This document shows, piece by piece, positions 15,876 to 24,943 of a DNA stretch of 64,000 bases; positions within the stretch are counted from its first letter, which is position 1, and every line of letters begins with the position of its first letter. The stretch lies in contig CADBXK010000002.1 of NCBI GenBank assembly GCA_902798695.1, positions 1-64,000 of the forward strand. The letters run 5' to 3'. The DNA is from Oscillospiraceae bacterium (GTDB lineage: Bacteria; Bacillota; Clostridia; Oscillospirales; Ruminococcaceae). Below the pieces are notes generated by a model. It had not been told where the DNA came from. It searched no databases and saw nothing but the letters and a program-made list of their open reading frames with translations. The position numbers and the translations under genes were made by a program.

Positions 15876-17045
15876 TTATAAGCATGCATTATATATTTCT
15901 ATTATATCGTTTTTACTCAAATCTACGAATCCTTTTAATGGACCATCTTTTGTTATTCTTTCGGCCATAGTTTCAAAGTGGGAATCATCTATGTTAAGCT
16001 TTGTTAAATTATCCGATAAATTTAAATCTTTAAATAAAAATGATTCTAATTTTTCTATAGCTGTTTCAGCTACTTTCATTTTGCTTAAATTTTTGTCTAT
16101 ATCAAAAACGTTTACTCCAAATTGATAAAATTTATCAACGGTATTGCTACTCAGAACATGTTTCATCCATCTTGGAGTTAAAATAGCCAATCCTAAACCA
16201 TGAGTTATGTCATAGAATGCAGAAAGTTCGTGTTCAATAGGGTGACAACTCCAAGCATGCTTTTTATCTTGTCCCACAAAACCGTTAATGGCCCAAGAAG
16301 ATGCCCACATGAGGTTAGCTCTGGCTTCATAATTATCGGGTTGACTGATAGCTATTGGAGCATATTTTATTACAGTTTTCATTAAACCTTCCATGACAGT
16401 GTCTAACATATACATAGCATCGTATGAATAGAAATAAACTTCTATTATGTGCGATAAAATATCTGCGCTTCCACAAGCGGTTTGATATTTTGAAACACTG
16501 TATGTATTAGTAGGGTCTAGAAAAGACACTTTTGGCCGTAACATAGGGTGGGAATTTCCCAATTTTTCTTTTGTTTCAGTGTTGGTAATAACTCCTCCGG
16601 TATCCATTTCAGATCCCGTGGCTGATAGGGTTAATATGCTAACAATAGGCAGGGCGTTTGTGAATTGAGCTTTACCAATTAAAAAATCCCATGTGTCTCC
16701 GTTATAGTATCGACCGGCAGCCATAAATTTAGTTGCGTCAATTACGGAACCACCGCCTACAGCTAATATAACATCGATATCTTCTTGTTTACATATTTGA
16801 GCACCTTTGTTAACAGAAGTATGTCTGGGGTTTGGCTCTATTCCAGATAGTTCGAATACTTGGAGGTTGGCGCTATTTAGTTCATTTATTATTTTGTCAT
16901 ACAATCCAATTTTTTTAATAGACCCTCCACCATATACCAATAACACTTTATTTCCAAATTTTTTAAGTTCATTGGATAAGTTATTATCAATTTGATTAGG
17001 ACCAAAATATACCTTTGTTGGTATGTCATAAATAAAACTTTGCAT
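15876..17045 (-). CDS. Iron-containing alcohol dehydrogenase (butanol dehydrogenase-like)
   Basis: A 389-residue cytoplasmic group III alcohol dehydrogenase reducing aldehydes, probably with NAD(P)H. The nucleotide-binding GGGS motifs occur twice (YGGGSIKK, VGGGSVIDATKFMAA), and the iron ligands are visible: Asp and His in SADILSHIIEVYF, and His residues in HPIEHELSAFYDITHGLGLAIL. Its closest relatives by pattern are YqdH/BdhA-type butanol dehydrogenases, suggesting fermentative metabolism. Start ATG 17045 is eight bases after GGGGG; the longer frame to 17096 overlaps the promoter. Confidence 0.92.
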   Translation of the reverse strand: MQSFIYDIPTKVYFGPNQIDNNLSNELKKFGNKVLLVYGGGSIKKIGLYDKIINELNSANLQVFELSGIEPNPRHTSVNKGAQICKQEDIDVILAVGGGSVIDATKFMAAGRYYNGDTWDFLIGKAQFTNALPIVSILTLSATGSEMDTGGVITNTETKEKLGNSHPMLRPKVSFLDPTNTYSVSKYQTACGSADILSHIIEVYFYSYDAMYMLDTVMEGLMKTVIKYAPIAISQPDNYEARANLMWASSWAINGFVGQDKKHAWSCHPIEHELSAFYDITHGLGLAILTPRWMKHVLSSNTVDKFYQFGVNVFDIDKNLSKMKVAETAIEKLESFLFKDLNLSDNLTKLNIDDSHFETMAERITKDGPLKGFVDLSKNDIIEIYNACL

Positions 17046-17067
17046 ATTAAATCCCCCTATCTGTTTA

Positions 17068-17096
17068 ATTATAACTGTTGTGTTAATTGATGTCAC
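17068..17096 (-). promoter_or_regulatory. Promoter of alcohol dehydrogenase gene
   Basis: Minus strand GTGACA (17091-17096), 17 bases, TATAAT (17068-17073). Confidence 0.65.
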
Positions 17097-17467
17097 AATT
17101 TTTTTGTATCATCATTATCTATAATAGTATAACGTAATAGTAGCAGTTTTAAGTTTAAATTGTCAAGTTACACAGCATATAACTTATGGGGGTTGAAATT
17201 GTGTGTTTTTTATTCAATGTATAAATATGTGTATTTGAATAAAAATTAATAATGCTTATTGTTTGTTTTATTTAATATAAAACACTGCAATGTAAGACTT
17301 TGCAGAAATTCGTATCTTTTTGTTATATATTTTAAATTATATTGTTAATATTTTGTTTACTTTTTATAATAGTAAATGTGATATAATAATTCTCGGGTTT
17401 TATGACTGTGTTCTTACATTTTATTTAATGTTATTTTTTAATATTTTTGTTAGGGAGTGTAGCGTAA
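17097..17467. other. Divergent intergenic region
   Basis: 371 bases between the dehydrogenase and VanW genes with no gene. It contains an AT-only inverted repeat (17207-17217 with 17235-17245, 11 bp) and the vanW promoter TTGTTA (17342-17347), 17 bases, TATAAT (17365-17370). The inverted repeat might be an operator or a transcript end; nothing else is evident. Confidence 0.5.
17342..17370 (+). promoter_or_regulatory. Promoter of VanW-family gene
   Basis: TTGTTA, 17 bases, TATAAT, about 95 bases before the start codon. Confidence 0.6.
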
Positions 17468-18922
17468 TTGAAAAAATTAAGTAGTAGAGCCATATTTATT
17501 TCAAAAATTTCAGGAGTTTGCGCTGGATCAATAGCAATAATAGTTAGTGTGATTTTGCTCGTTCAATATCATCAATCTCGTTTGCCAAAAGAGGCCACTT
17601 TTTTGGGAATTAGCTTAGCTGGTATGCGAGAAGAAGATGTTCAACAATTGTTAGATGATCAGATTAATCCAGCTTTTGAAGATGGTGAATTAGAAGTTGA
17701 TTTTAAAGGAAATATTTTGAAAATAAAAGCCAGTGAATATAATTTTAATTATGTGGCTCAAGAGGTTTTTGATGCTGCAAAGAATGCTAATTATAAAAGT
17801 GGGGAGACGGTAAATCCGGATGTTCATTATGATAAAGAAAAGTTGTTGCAGGCAGTTCAAGAATTTGCGCAAAAAACTAAAGTGGATCCATTAAAATATT
17901 CATATAAGAGAGTTAAAGATAATTTAGACGTTTCTGCTGGATCTCCGGGAGAAAAGATTAATGAACAGTTAGTTGTAGATGAGGCAGTTAGTTCAATGAA
18001 AGAATTATCTTTCAATAATATGAGTGCGAAAAGTGAACAAATTTTAAACGAAGATATAGCTATCAATATCGATAAGATAAAAGAAGAAATTAAGTGTGAT
18101 CCCCAAGATGCAAAGTATTCTGTTACTAGTGCTGGAAAATCTAAGTATGACAAAGAATCTGATGGTGTAGACTTTGATATTGATGAAGCGAAGAGAATTA
18201 TAACTGAACCTGGGCAAGGTACGTATAGGATACCATTAAAAATAACAAAACCTAAGGTTACTGTTGCTCAGTTAAAATTAGAGCATGATAATGCAGACTG
18301 TCCAGATGTTATTGGAACATATACATCTAATTTTTCGTCGGCAGAAGTTAATAGAACTCATAATCTTAGAAAAGCAGCTGAAGCAATAAATAATACAACA
18401 CTTGCTCCTGGTGAGGTGTTTTCAGCTATTGCTACTATTGGTCCTGGTAATAAAGCTCAGGGATATAAAGATGCTATTGTTTATACACCTCAAGGACAGA
18501 CTCAAGGAATTGGTGGTGGAATTTGTCAGGTTACATCAACCCTATACATTGCCGCTGTTAGAGCAAATATGGATATAGTTGAAAGACACAATCATTCTTA
18601 TACAATCATTTATGTACCATTGGGACAGGATGCTGCGTTTGATTCTGGGGGAACAGATTTTAAATTTAAAAATAGTAGGTCAACACCAGTAAGAATAAAA
18701 GCTACTGTAACCAATAATACTTTAACATTTACAATTATGGGAAAGAAAAATCCTAGCGAAGATTATGATGTTGAAATGACTTCATATATTGAATCTACCA
18801 TACCTAAGGCAACAAGTGCTGGAAAAGATGGTTGTGTTGCTGTAGCAAAGAAAATTGTCCGCAAAAATGGTGCTGTTGTTAAGGAAGAAACTATTCGTAG
18901 TAGATATAAGCCTATGAACTAG
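17468..18922 (+). CDS. VanW-family cell-wall protein with peptidoglycan-binding-like domain
   Basis: A 484-residue membrane-anchored extracytoplasmic protein. It has a TM segment at about residues 15-37, then two related ~110-residue units typical of the putative peptidoglycan-binding domain of VanW/L,D-transpeptidase proteins. The VanW domain (about 290-425) has its signature EVNRTHNLRKAAEAINNTTLAPGEVFS and GIGGGICQVTSTLYIAAVRANMDIVERHNHS. The molecular role of VanW is unknown; cell-wall remodelling is inferred. TTG start at 17468 behind AGGGAGTG. Monocistronic, with a strong terminator after it. Confidence 0.9.
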   Translation: MKKLSSRAIFISKISGVCAGSIAIIVSVILLVQYHQSRLPKEATFLGISLAGMREEDVQQLLDDQINPAFEDGELEVDFKGNILKIKASEYNFNYVAQEVFDAAKNANYKSGETVNPDVHYDKEKLLQAVQEFAQKTKVDPLKYSYKRVKDNLDVSAGSPGEKINEQLVVDEAVSSMKELSFNNMSAKSEQILNEDIAINIDKIKEEIKCDPQDAKYSVTSAGKSKYDKESDGVDFDIDEAKRIITEPGQGTYRIPLKITKPKVTVAQLKLEHDNADCPDVIGTYTSNFSSAEVNRTHNLRKAAEAINNTTLAPGEVFSAIATIGPGNKAQGYKDAIVYTPQGQTQGIGGGICQVTSTLYIAAVRANMDIVERHNHSYTIIYVPLGQDAAFDSGGTDFKFKNSRSTPVRIKATVTNNTLTFTIMGKKNPSEDYDVEMTSYIESTIPKATSAGKDGCVAVAKKIVRKNGAVVKEETIRSRYKPMN

Positions 18923-19296
18923 GTGATTGTTAAGATAACGAAAAGTAAGTTTGTAATAGTTTTTAGGTTGTGTAAGACATTTGTTATTTTTGTCAATGTT
19001 AAATTTTTGAACATTTCTAATTTTAATTGAAATTAGAAATGTTTTTTGTCGTTAACTAAAAAATTATGAAAACACAAATTGTAAAAAAAGTAATATTTTA
19101 TTGTTAAATAAAAAAACAGTTATTAATATTAATTCGAAGAATGCGAATATATCTAAGTTTGTTGGATGTCAAATGTTTACAAAATGTTCACAAATAGTTG
19201 TAATTAATTTGTTATAATATAAACATGTTACGAGGTTGTAACATTTAAGTTTTGTTTTATACTGACTTCATATTAATTACGGAGGTGTGTTATTAA
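18923..19296. other. Intergenic region between VanW and NlpC/P60 genes
   Basis: 374 bases without a gene. It holds the vanW terminator (19010-19047) and, near 19210-19219, TGTTATAAT, an extended -10 element likely to serve the NlpC gene; no good -35 is seen 17 bases upstream. A short inverted repeat around GTTAC...GTAAC follows at about 19226-19242. Confidence 0.5.
19010..19047 (+). terminator. Intrinsic terminator after VanW gene
   Basis: A perfect 14-bp stem (AACATTTCTAATTT and complement) with a six-base loop, followed by TTTTTT. Confidence 0.92.
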
Positions 19297-20082
19297 TTGA
19301 AGAAGTTTAATGGTAAATTTAATTTGAAATTTTTGACAGCAGCTGTGTCTACAGCTATTGTTACAAGTGCTTTTTTTGGATTAAGTGTTAATGTTTCTGC
19401 AGCTGATGATGTTGAAATTCCTGCTTCTAACGCTAGTCAGGTTTCAACTGCGGTTTATAGAGTAAAACGTGAAGTTGGTTTGGCTGTTCAGAAAAAACGT
19501 GAAGCCGAGGAAGCAAAGAGGTCTGAGGAAGCTAGATTAGCTCAAGAGGCTCAGGAAGCTGAAGCAGCTAGAAGAGCTCAAGCAGCTGAGGAAGCTAGAA
19601 AAGCTGAAGAAGCTAAGAAGGCTGAAGAAAGTAGAAGAGCTCAAGAAGCTAGCAGAGCTAATAAAAATAAAAAGACTCAGAGTGCTAATAGATCAGCTGG
19701 TGGACCACCACCTGCACCAAGTAATTCTTCTGTTGGACAAGCTATAGTTAATGCGGCTCGTTCATGTATAGGTTGTATATATGGCTCAAACAGAGGTGGA
19801 ATATCACTTGACTGTTCAGGTTTAGCTCAATATTCATATAGAGCAGCTGGTATTGGTATTGTTCATAGTGCTGCAGGATTGTATAGTTCTTGCACAAAGG
19901 TTTCAAATCCTCAACCTGGTGACTTGGTTTTCTGGGCATCTGGAGGAAGAGTAAACCATGTTGAAGTATATGTTGGTGGCGGAAGAGCTGTTGGTGCTAA
20001 TCTTCCAGGTAGACCAATAGGTGAACATGGATTATGGAGCAGTGGTAGCCAGAAGATTATAGGTTATGGTAGGTTCTATTAA
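19297..20082 (+). CDS. Secreted NlpC/P60 peptidoglycan endopeptidase with Ala-Glu coiled coil
   Basis: A 261-residue secreted cell-wall hydrolase. It has a signal peptide (1-35, ending VNVSA), a highly regular Ala/Glu/Lys/Arg coiled coil at about 65-125 made of EEARKA-like units, a short Pro linker (GPPPAPSN) and the C-terminal NlpC/P60 domain. Catalytic Cys173 (LDCSG) and His221 (NHVEVYVG) are present, with PGDLVFW between them, so the enzyme looks active; it should cut D-Glu-diaminopimelate bonds. TTG start at 19297 behind GGAGGTG. Such proteins often act in daughter-cell separation. Confidence 0.92.
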   Translation: MKKFNGKFNLKFLTAAVSTAIVTSAFFGLSVNVSAADDVEIPASNASQVSTAVYRVKREVGLAVQKKREAEEAKRSEEARLAQEAQEAEAARRAQAAEEARKAEEAKKAEESRRAQEASRANKNKKTQSANRSAGGPPPAPSNSSVGQAIVNAARSCIGCIYGSNRGGISLDCSGLAQYSYRAAGIGIVHSAAGLYSSCTKVSNPQPGDLVFWASGGRVNHVEVYVGGGRAVGANLPGRPIGEHGLWSSGSQKIIGYGRFY

Positions 20083-20103
20083 TTGAATACATATATTTGA
20101 TTT

Positions 20104-20136
20104 AGTGGCTGATCTTTTTGGTTGGCCGCTTTTTTA
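20104..20136 (+). terminator. Intrinsic terminator after NlpC/P60 gene
   Basis: An 11-bp stem with several G-U pairs (20104-20114 with 20120-20130), a five-T loop and a six-T tail. Confidence 0.8.
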
Positions 20137-20165
20137 TTGAATATATAAATTATACAGATATTATG

Positions 20166-20194
20166 TTGAAAATATCCGCTAAATTTGGTATGCT
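20166..20194 (+). promoter_or_regulatory. Promoter of rnhA
   Basis: TTGAAA (20166-20171), 17 bases, TATGCT (20189-20194). Confidence 0.6.
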
Positions 20195-20257
20195 GAATTT
20201 CATAATTTAAAATGGTTCTCAAATATCTATTTTTTATAAAATTAAAGGAGATTGATT

Positions 20258-20695
20258 ATGAAAACTGTAGATATATATAGTGATGGAGCTTGTAGTGGAA
20301 ATCCAGGACCTGGTGGATGGGGTGCAATATTAAGGTATGGAAAATATGAGCGTCAAATGAGTGGGGGAGAAAAACAAACTACTAACAATAGAATGGAACT
20401 TTTGGCGATTATATCTGCCCTTAAAGCGTTAAATGAACCGTGTAAGGTTTTTATACACAGTGATTCTAAATATGTTATTGATGCAGTTGTTTTGGGGTGG
20501 GCGAAAAAATGGAAAGCTAACGGTTGGATGAGAAACAAAAAGGATAGAGCACTAAATGTTGATTTGTGGGAACAATTGTTAGAGTTGCTAGATAAGCACG
20601 AAGTGGAGTTTGAATGGATTAAGGGACATTCGGGACATCCAGAGAATGAAAAATGTGATCAATTAGCTGTTCAAGAGTCAAGAAAATTTTTATAA
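20258..20695 (+). CDS. rnhA: Ribonuclease HI
   Basis: A 145-residue enzyme that degrades RNA in RNA-DNA hybrids, acting in primer and R-loop removal. All catalytic parts are present: [19 protein letters not shown] (first Asp), NNRMELLAI (Glu), IHSDSKYVI (Asp), the basic-protrusion-like [16 protein letters not shown], and [16 protein letters not shown] (His and last Asp). Length is normal. ATG 20258 is correctly spaced from AAAGGAG; a TTG six bases earlier is less likely. Confidence 0.97.
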   Translation: MKTVDIYSDGACSGNPGPGGWGAILRYGKYERQMSGGEKQTTNNRMELLAIISALKALNEPCKVFIHSDSKYVIDAVVLGWAKKWKANGWMRNKKDRALNVDLWEQLLELLDKHEVEFEWIKGHSGHPENEKCDQLAVQESRKFL

Positions 20696-20821
20696 CATTT
20701 ATATTGTATATGTTAATAACTGTTATGTATAATTAAATTGTGTATGGACAAGAATATCTATAGTCTATAATAATATAGGTGTTGTTATTTGTTTTGGAGT
20801 ACTTGCTTTTGTTGGACGTGC

Positions 20822-20850
20822 TTGAAAAATATGGTAAATTGATATATAAT
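20822..20850 (+). promoter_or_regulatory. Promoter of nifS-iscU operon
   Basis: TTGAAA (20822-20827), 17 bases, TATAAT (20845-20850). No IscR-type regulator gene lies nearby. Confidence 0.7.
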
Positions 20851-20902
20851 TCTAATTATAGCTGTATTATTAATAATATTGATTTTGGAGATGAAAATTT
20901 AG

Positions 20903-22072
20903 ATGAAAAAACCTTTTGTCTATGTAGATAATTCGGCAACAACTAAGGTATCTGAATCTTGTTTTAGTGCGATGTTGCCTTATTTTAAAGAAAAATTTGG
21001 TAATCCTAGTAGCATATATTCAATTGCACATGTTTCAAAATTAGCAGTGGAAACCGCTAGAAAAAAAGCTGCTGATGCCATAGGAGCTTTGCCAGAAGAA
21101 ATATTTTTTACGTCTTGTGGAACAGAGTCAGATAATTGGGCAATTAAGTGTGGTGCTAAATTAGCAAAGAAGAATGGTAAAAACCATATAATAACAACTA
21201 ATTTTGAACATCATGCTGTTTTAAATGCATGCAAAAGCTTGGAAGAAGATGGTTTTGAGGTAACTTATTTGCCTGTGAATAGTGAGGGACTGATTACGCC
21301 TGAGCAAGTTGAAGAAGCTATAACAGATAAGACTGCTCTTGTAACTATAATGTATGCTAACAATGAAATTGGAACGATATTGCCTATTAGTGAAATTGGG
21401 GTTATTTGTGACAAAAGGAATGTTCTTTTTCATACTGATGCCGTTCAAGCTGTGGGACATGTTGAAATTGATGTTCATAAACAAAACATAGATATGCTTT
21501 CGCTTTCTGGACATAAAATATGTGCTCCTAAAGGAGTTGGGTTGCTTTATGTAAAAAAAGGCATTCGTATACCTAATTTTCTTGATGGAGGTGCTCAAGA
21601 GAGAGGTTTTAGGGGTGGAACTGAAAATGTTCCATACATTGTTGGTCTTGGTCAAGCGTTAGAAGATGCTAGCAAAGACATTCTTAATCGTAATAAAAGG
21701 CTTGAACGTTTGAGAAATAAATTAATAGATGGTATTTTAAATAGAGTTCCTAAGGTTAGAGTTAATGGCTCTTTAAAGCATAGGTTAAGTGGAAGTGTTA
21801 ACTTTTCTTTTGAAGGTGTTGAAGGAGAGTCTATATTGCTTTTGCTGGATGGATATGGAATATGTGCTTCTAGTGGATCGGCTTGTACTTCGGGATCTTT
21901 AGATCCGTCACATGTTTTGTTGGCAATAGGTTTGCCTCATGAAATAGCGCATGGTTCTTTAAGAATTAGTTTGTGCGATGAAAATACAGAAGAAGAAATT
22001 GATTATATGATAGAAACTATTCCAAAAGTGATTTCTAGACTTAGAGAAATGTCTCCTATTTGGAATGAATAG
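20903..22072 (+). CDS. Cysteine desulfurase (NifS/IscS)
   Basis: A 389-residue PLP enzyme that takes sulfur from cysteine for Fe-S cluster and tRNA thiolation. Seen are [34 protein letters not shown], the PLP lysine in [14 protein letters not shown], and the persulfide Cys in [23 protein letters not shown]. The layout is that of the NifS/IscS group II-like class found with IscU in Clostridia. The partner scaffold gene follows after three bases. ATG 20903; GGAG lies about 12 bases upstream. Confidence 0.95.
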   Translation: MKKPFVYVDNSATTKVSESCFSAMLPYFKEKFGNPSSIYSIAHVSKLAVETARKKAADAIGALPEEIFFTSCGTESDNWAIKCGAKLAKKNGKNHIITTNFEHHAVLNACKSLEEDGFEVTYLPVNSEGLITPEQVEEAITDKTALVTIMYANNEIGTILPISEIGVICDKRNVLFHTDAVQAVGHVEIDVHKQNIDMLSLSGHKICAPKGVGLLYVKKGIRIPNFLDGGAQERGFRGGTENVPYIVGLGQALEDASKDILNRNKRLERLRNKLIDGILNRVPKVRVNGSLKHRLSGSVNFSFEGVEGESILLLLDGYGICASSGSACTSGSLDPSHVLLAIGLPHEIAHGSLRISLCDENTEEEIDYMIETIPKVISRLREMSPIWNE

Positions 22073-22102
22073 AAATTGATGTATTATGGGAGCGTGAAAA
22101 TA

Positions 22103-22540
22103 ATGGCGATGGAATATTCGGAAAAAGTTATGGATCATTTTATGAATCCTAGAAATGTTGGCGAAATTGAAGATGCAGATGGTGTTGGCGAAGTTGGTAA
22201 TGCAAAATGCGGAGATATCATGAAAATGTATCTTAAGATAGAAGATGATATAATAACAGATGTTAAATTTAAGACATTTGGGTGTGGATCTGCAATTGCG
22301 ACTAGTTCTATGGCAACAGAGATGATTAAAGGCAAAAATATTAAAGAAGCAGCCAAGTTAACAAATAAGGCTGTTGTTGAGGCACTTGAAGGCTTGCCTA
22401 AAATAAAGATTCATTGTTCTGTTTTAGCTGAGCAGGCAATAAAAGCAGCGTTGGCGGATTATTATAAGAGTAAGGGAATAGATCCTGAGCCAATTTTGGG
22501 AAAAATTCCGCCAGCTGAATCTTGTCACATTCATGATTGA
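22103..22540 (+). CDS. iscU: Fe-S cluster scaffold protein IscU/NifU N-terminal type
   Basis: A 145-residue scaffold on which new Fe-S clusters form using sulfur from the upstream desulfurase. The three cluster Cys are in NAKCGD, FGCGSA and IHCSVLA. The N-terminus (YSEKVMDHFMNPRNVGEIEDADGVG) is diagnostic. The start is ATG 22103 (or 22109) behind GGGAGCG. The C-terminal extension ending SCHIHD is typical of clostridial members. Confidence 0.94.
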   Translation: MAMEYSEKVMDHFMNPRNVGEIEDADGVGEVGNAKCGDIMKMYLKIEDDIITDVKFKTFGCGSAIATSSMATEMIKGKNIKEAAKLTNKAVVEALEGLPKIKIHCSVLAEQAIKAALADYYKSKGIDPEPILGKIPPAESCHIHD

Positions 22541-22660
22541 TTTTTGAAATATATATCATTATGTGCTAAATTCTGATTTTTTCTATTTTAGCCATAAACA
22601 TAGTATATTGAAGTGTTTATGCAATAGAAAAGTTTATTGAATTTAGCACTTTGTTGTGTA

Positions 22661-22695
22661 AAAATGCAGATTTATCTTGAGAGATTTTGCATTTT
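22661..22695 (+). other. Hairpin in leader of second SDR gene
   Basis: AAAATGCA (22661-22668) pairs with TGCATTTT (22688-22695), directly before the AGGAGG of the next gene. It has no T-run, so it is not a terminator; it could affect ribosome access. Confidence 0.35.
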
Positions 22696-22711
22696 ATAGG
22701 AGGGACTGTAA

Positions 22712-23524
22712 GTGATTAGTTATGGATTAAGTGGTAGAGTGGTTATAGTTACGGGAGCAAATAATCCTCAGGGGATTGGAGCAACCACAGCTTTTGCATT
22801 TGCTCGTGAAGGAGCAAAGGTGGTTTTAACATATAAAAAAGTACCTAGGCAGTTTGACGAAAACCAAACTGATAAAAATGGAGCAGATAGATATTACAAA
22901 GCGAATGCAGGAAATGCAGATATTGTAGAAAGTAAGCTTAAGAAAATGAATGCTGATTATATTGTTTTAGAGAGTGATATTTCTGATGAAAATTTGGTTA
23001 AAGAAATATATTCTACAGTTATAAAACAATATGGAAGAGTTGATGTTTTAGTTAATAATGCTGCAGCTGGAGACATGGATGGTATTGATACTATAGAAAA
23101 AATAACCCAAAATGTGATTGACAATACATTTAAGGTTAATGTGCGCGGAAGTATTTTGATGACAAGAGAATTTATTAAGAATCGTGGAAAGTATGGCAGA
23201 ATTATCAATCTTTCTACTGATGCATCACAAGTTTTTGCAGGTCAAATTACTTATGGAGCGAGTAAAGCAACTTTAGAAGCGCTTACTCGCAGCATTGCTC
23301 TTGAAGTTGCAAAATATGGGATAACTGTAAATTGTGTTGCGCCCGGACCTACTCAAACAGGGTGGATTGATGATGATTTGGAAAAAACAGTTATTCCGTT
23401 AATTCCAATGGGCGAATTGATTAAACCGGAAGATATTGCTGAAACTATTTTGTTTTTAGCGAGCGAGCAAGCAAGAATGCTCACGGGACAAGTAATAAAG
23501 GTGTCTGGTGGACATGCCCTTTAA
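22712..23524 (+). CDS. Short-chain dehydrogenase/reductase
   Basis: A 270-residue NAD(P)-dependent reductase. It has a nucleotide motif VTGANNPQGIGATTAFAF (the GxxxGxG spacing is widened, as in some FabG/FabI-like relatives), VDVLVNNAAAGD, catalytic Ser in NLSTDAS, YGASK (Tyr and Lys), and the C-terminal LASEQARMLTGQVIKVSGG. An insertion at about 48-70 (FDENQTDKNGADRYY) sits in the cofactor-specificity loop. The substrate is unknown. GTG start at 22712, nine bases after AGGAGG. Confidence 0.88.
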   Translation: MISYGLSGRVVIVTGANNPQGIGATTAFAFAREGAKVVLTYKKVPRQFDENQTDKNGADRYYKANAGNADIVESKLKKMNADYIVLESDISDENLVKEIYSTVIKQYGRVDVLVNNAAAGDMDGIDTIEKITQNVIDNTFKVNVRGSILMTREFIKNRGKYGRIINLSTDASQVFAGQITYGASKATLEALTRSIALEVAKYGITVNCVAPGPTQTGWIDDDLEKTVIPLIPMGELIKPEDIAETILFLASEQARMLTGQVIKVSGGHAL

Positions 23525-23624
23525 TATTTGTTTTTTTGATGAAGAATAAGAATATACTTGGGATTAAGATGGTTCTTTATTCTTTATGTTATATAATTTT
23601 TATCTTATAATGAGGTATTTTAAA

Positions 23625-24125
23625 ATGGCTACTTTAAATATTGTGTTAATTGAACCTCAAATACCACAAAACACTGGAAATATAGCAAGGACTTGTGCTG
23701 CGACGGGGTGTAGATTACATTTAGTTAAACCTTTTGGTTTTAAAATTGATGATCGTAAATTAAAAAGAGCAGGACTTGATTATTGGAAATATTTAGATAT
23801 AACTATGTATGAGAGTTTGAATGAGTTTTTGAAATTAAATGTTATAGAAAACATGTATTTTTTTACAACCAAAGCGCAGAATGTTTATTCAGATGTTAAA
23901 TATCTTGATGGAGCATATTTGGTTTTTGGACGCGAGGATGCTGGATTGCCAGAGGAACTTTTAAAAGATAATCCTAAAAATTGTGTTCGTATGCCTATGG
24001 GAGAGGGAATTCGCAGTTTAAATTTATCTAATGCAGTTGCTATTGGGACATATGAAGTTTTAAGGCAGTGGAATTTTCCTAATTTAGAAAATCAGGGACA
24101 GTTAACAAAATATAACTGGAATTAA
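23625..24125 (+). CDS. trmL: tRNA (cytidine/uridine-34-2'-O)-methyltransferase TrmL
   Basis: A 166-residue SPOUT-class enzyme that methylates the wobble ribose of tRNA-Leu. Conserved knot motifs are IEPQIPQNTGNIARTCAATGCRLHLV, VFGREDAGLP and MPMGEGIRSLNLSNAVAIGTYEVLRQ. ATG 23625 follows TGAGG at a suitable distance; the longer frame from 23586 lacks a site. A strong terminator follows. Confidence 0.95.
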   Translation: MATLNIVLIEPQIPQNTGNIARTCAATGCRLHLVKPFGFKIDDRKLKRAGLDYWKYLDITMYESLNEFLKLNVIENMYFFTTKAQNVYSDVKYLDGAYLVFGREDAGLPEELLKDNPKNCVRMPMGEGIRSLNLSNAVAIGTYEVLRQWNFPNLENQGQLTKYNWN

Positions 24126-24173
24126 TTAGATATTCTCATTAAAATGTCGTTTGTAAGGTAATGAATATGAAAA

Positions 24174-24220
24174 AAGTTCACGTAGAGTAATGAAATCGTC
24201 GTGAACTTATATATTTTTTT
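24174..24220 (+). terminator. Bidirectional intrinsic terminator
   Basis: A perfect nine-bp stem (AAGTTCACG, 24174-24182, with 24200-24208). On the plus strand a T-run follows, and on the minus strand six T follow, so it can end both trmL and the convergent Nif11-type gene. Confidence 0.85.
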
Positions 24221-24282
24221 GTTATATAGTAACATAATAAAATGATGTTTATTAGTTTTAAGAATCTGTTCATATTTGTAAT

Positions 24283-24648
24283 TTAATCCCACCAGGATTT
24301 TATGTTGGTAATACTAAAACAATTTAAACTGTTTTTGTTTTTGTTTTTACTATACATACCTACGTAACAATCTACTTTCTGCCCCCCAGCAACGTTAAAT
24401 AATTCATCATCGCTTAATTTTTCATCATTATTAGGGGTTGGGTTATGTTTTTTATATTCATAAAAATCGTTGTATGAAAAATTAAAACCAAATTTTTTAG
24501 CAATTGGAGATAATTCTTTGTAAAAAAAAGATTCTTGCTCATTTTCTTTAAGATTGTTTCCTTTTTTTGCCGTTTCTTCCCATTCTTTTCTTAAGGCTTC
24601 ATTTTTTCTTTTTTCCAGAACAAACAATTCAACATTCTTTTTAGACAT
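24283..24648 (-). CDS. Nif11-type RiPP precursor peptide, intact
   Basis: A 121-residue precursor. The leader (1-89) starts MSKKNVELFVLEKRKNEALRKEW, carries IAKKFGFNFSYNDFYEYKK, and ends in LFNVAGG, the double-glycine cleavage site. The core (90-121) is 32 residues with two Cys (94, 110), several Ser/Asn/Lys and a C-terminal SWWD. It serves as the intact reference for the two related genes at the left end of the window. ATG 24648 lies nine bases from AGGAGG. No modifying enzyme is adjacent: trmL and pgk flank it. The thioether or other modification is unknown. Confidence 0.8.
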   Translation of the reverse strand: MSKKNVELFVLEKRKNEALRKEWEETAKKGNNLKENEQESFFYKELSPIAKKFGFNFSYNDFYEYKKHNPTPNNDEKLSDDELFNVAGGQKVDCYVGMYSKNKNKNSLNCFSITNIKSWWD

Positions 24649-24943
24649 AGTAATCAACCTCCTGAATTTAATTTGGAAAAAATATTTACATTAATATAAT
24701 TTATATTATATCATATCATATTGTATTAAAATATAAACATTAATTTTTATTTTTTGTTTTCATTATTTTTCGACTAGGTTATTTGTTCCATCGTTATATG
24801 TTCTATTTTGAGTTTAAAACTTGAAAAAATATTAAATTTAGAATATAATAAGAACGGTTGTGATTTTTGCAAATTTATTTAGTTTTTAATGGATTTTGCT
24901 TAATTTTATATTTATATTTCAATTATGAAAGGTTTTGGTGTTT
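24649..24943. other. Intergenic region upstream of pgk
   Basis: About 295 very AT-rich bases between the divergent Nif11-type gene and pgk. A TATAAT-like element for the minus gene lies near 24712-24717, without a good -35. The pgk promoter is at 24821-24849. No gene or structured RNA is evident. Confidence 0.5.
24821..24849 (+). promoter_or_regulatory. Promoter of glycolytic genes
   Basis: TTGAAA (24821-24826), 17 bases, TATAAT (24844-24849), about 95 bases before pgk. Confidence 0.72.

Noticed and set aside
23525..23600. Terminator after the second SDR gene
   Set aside because: An imperfect AAGAATAAGAA/TTCTTTATTCTT pairing exists but needs a bulge and a long loop and lacks a clean T-run, so I do not list it.
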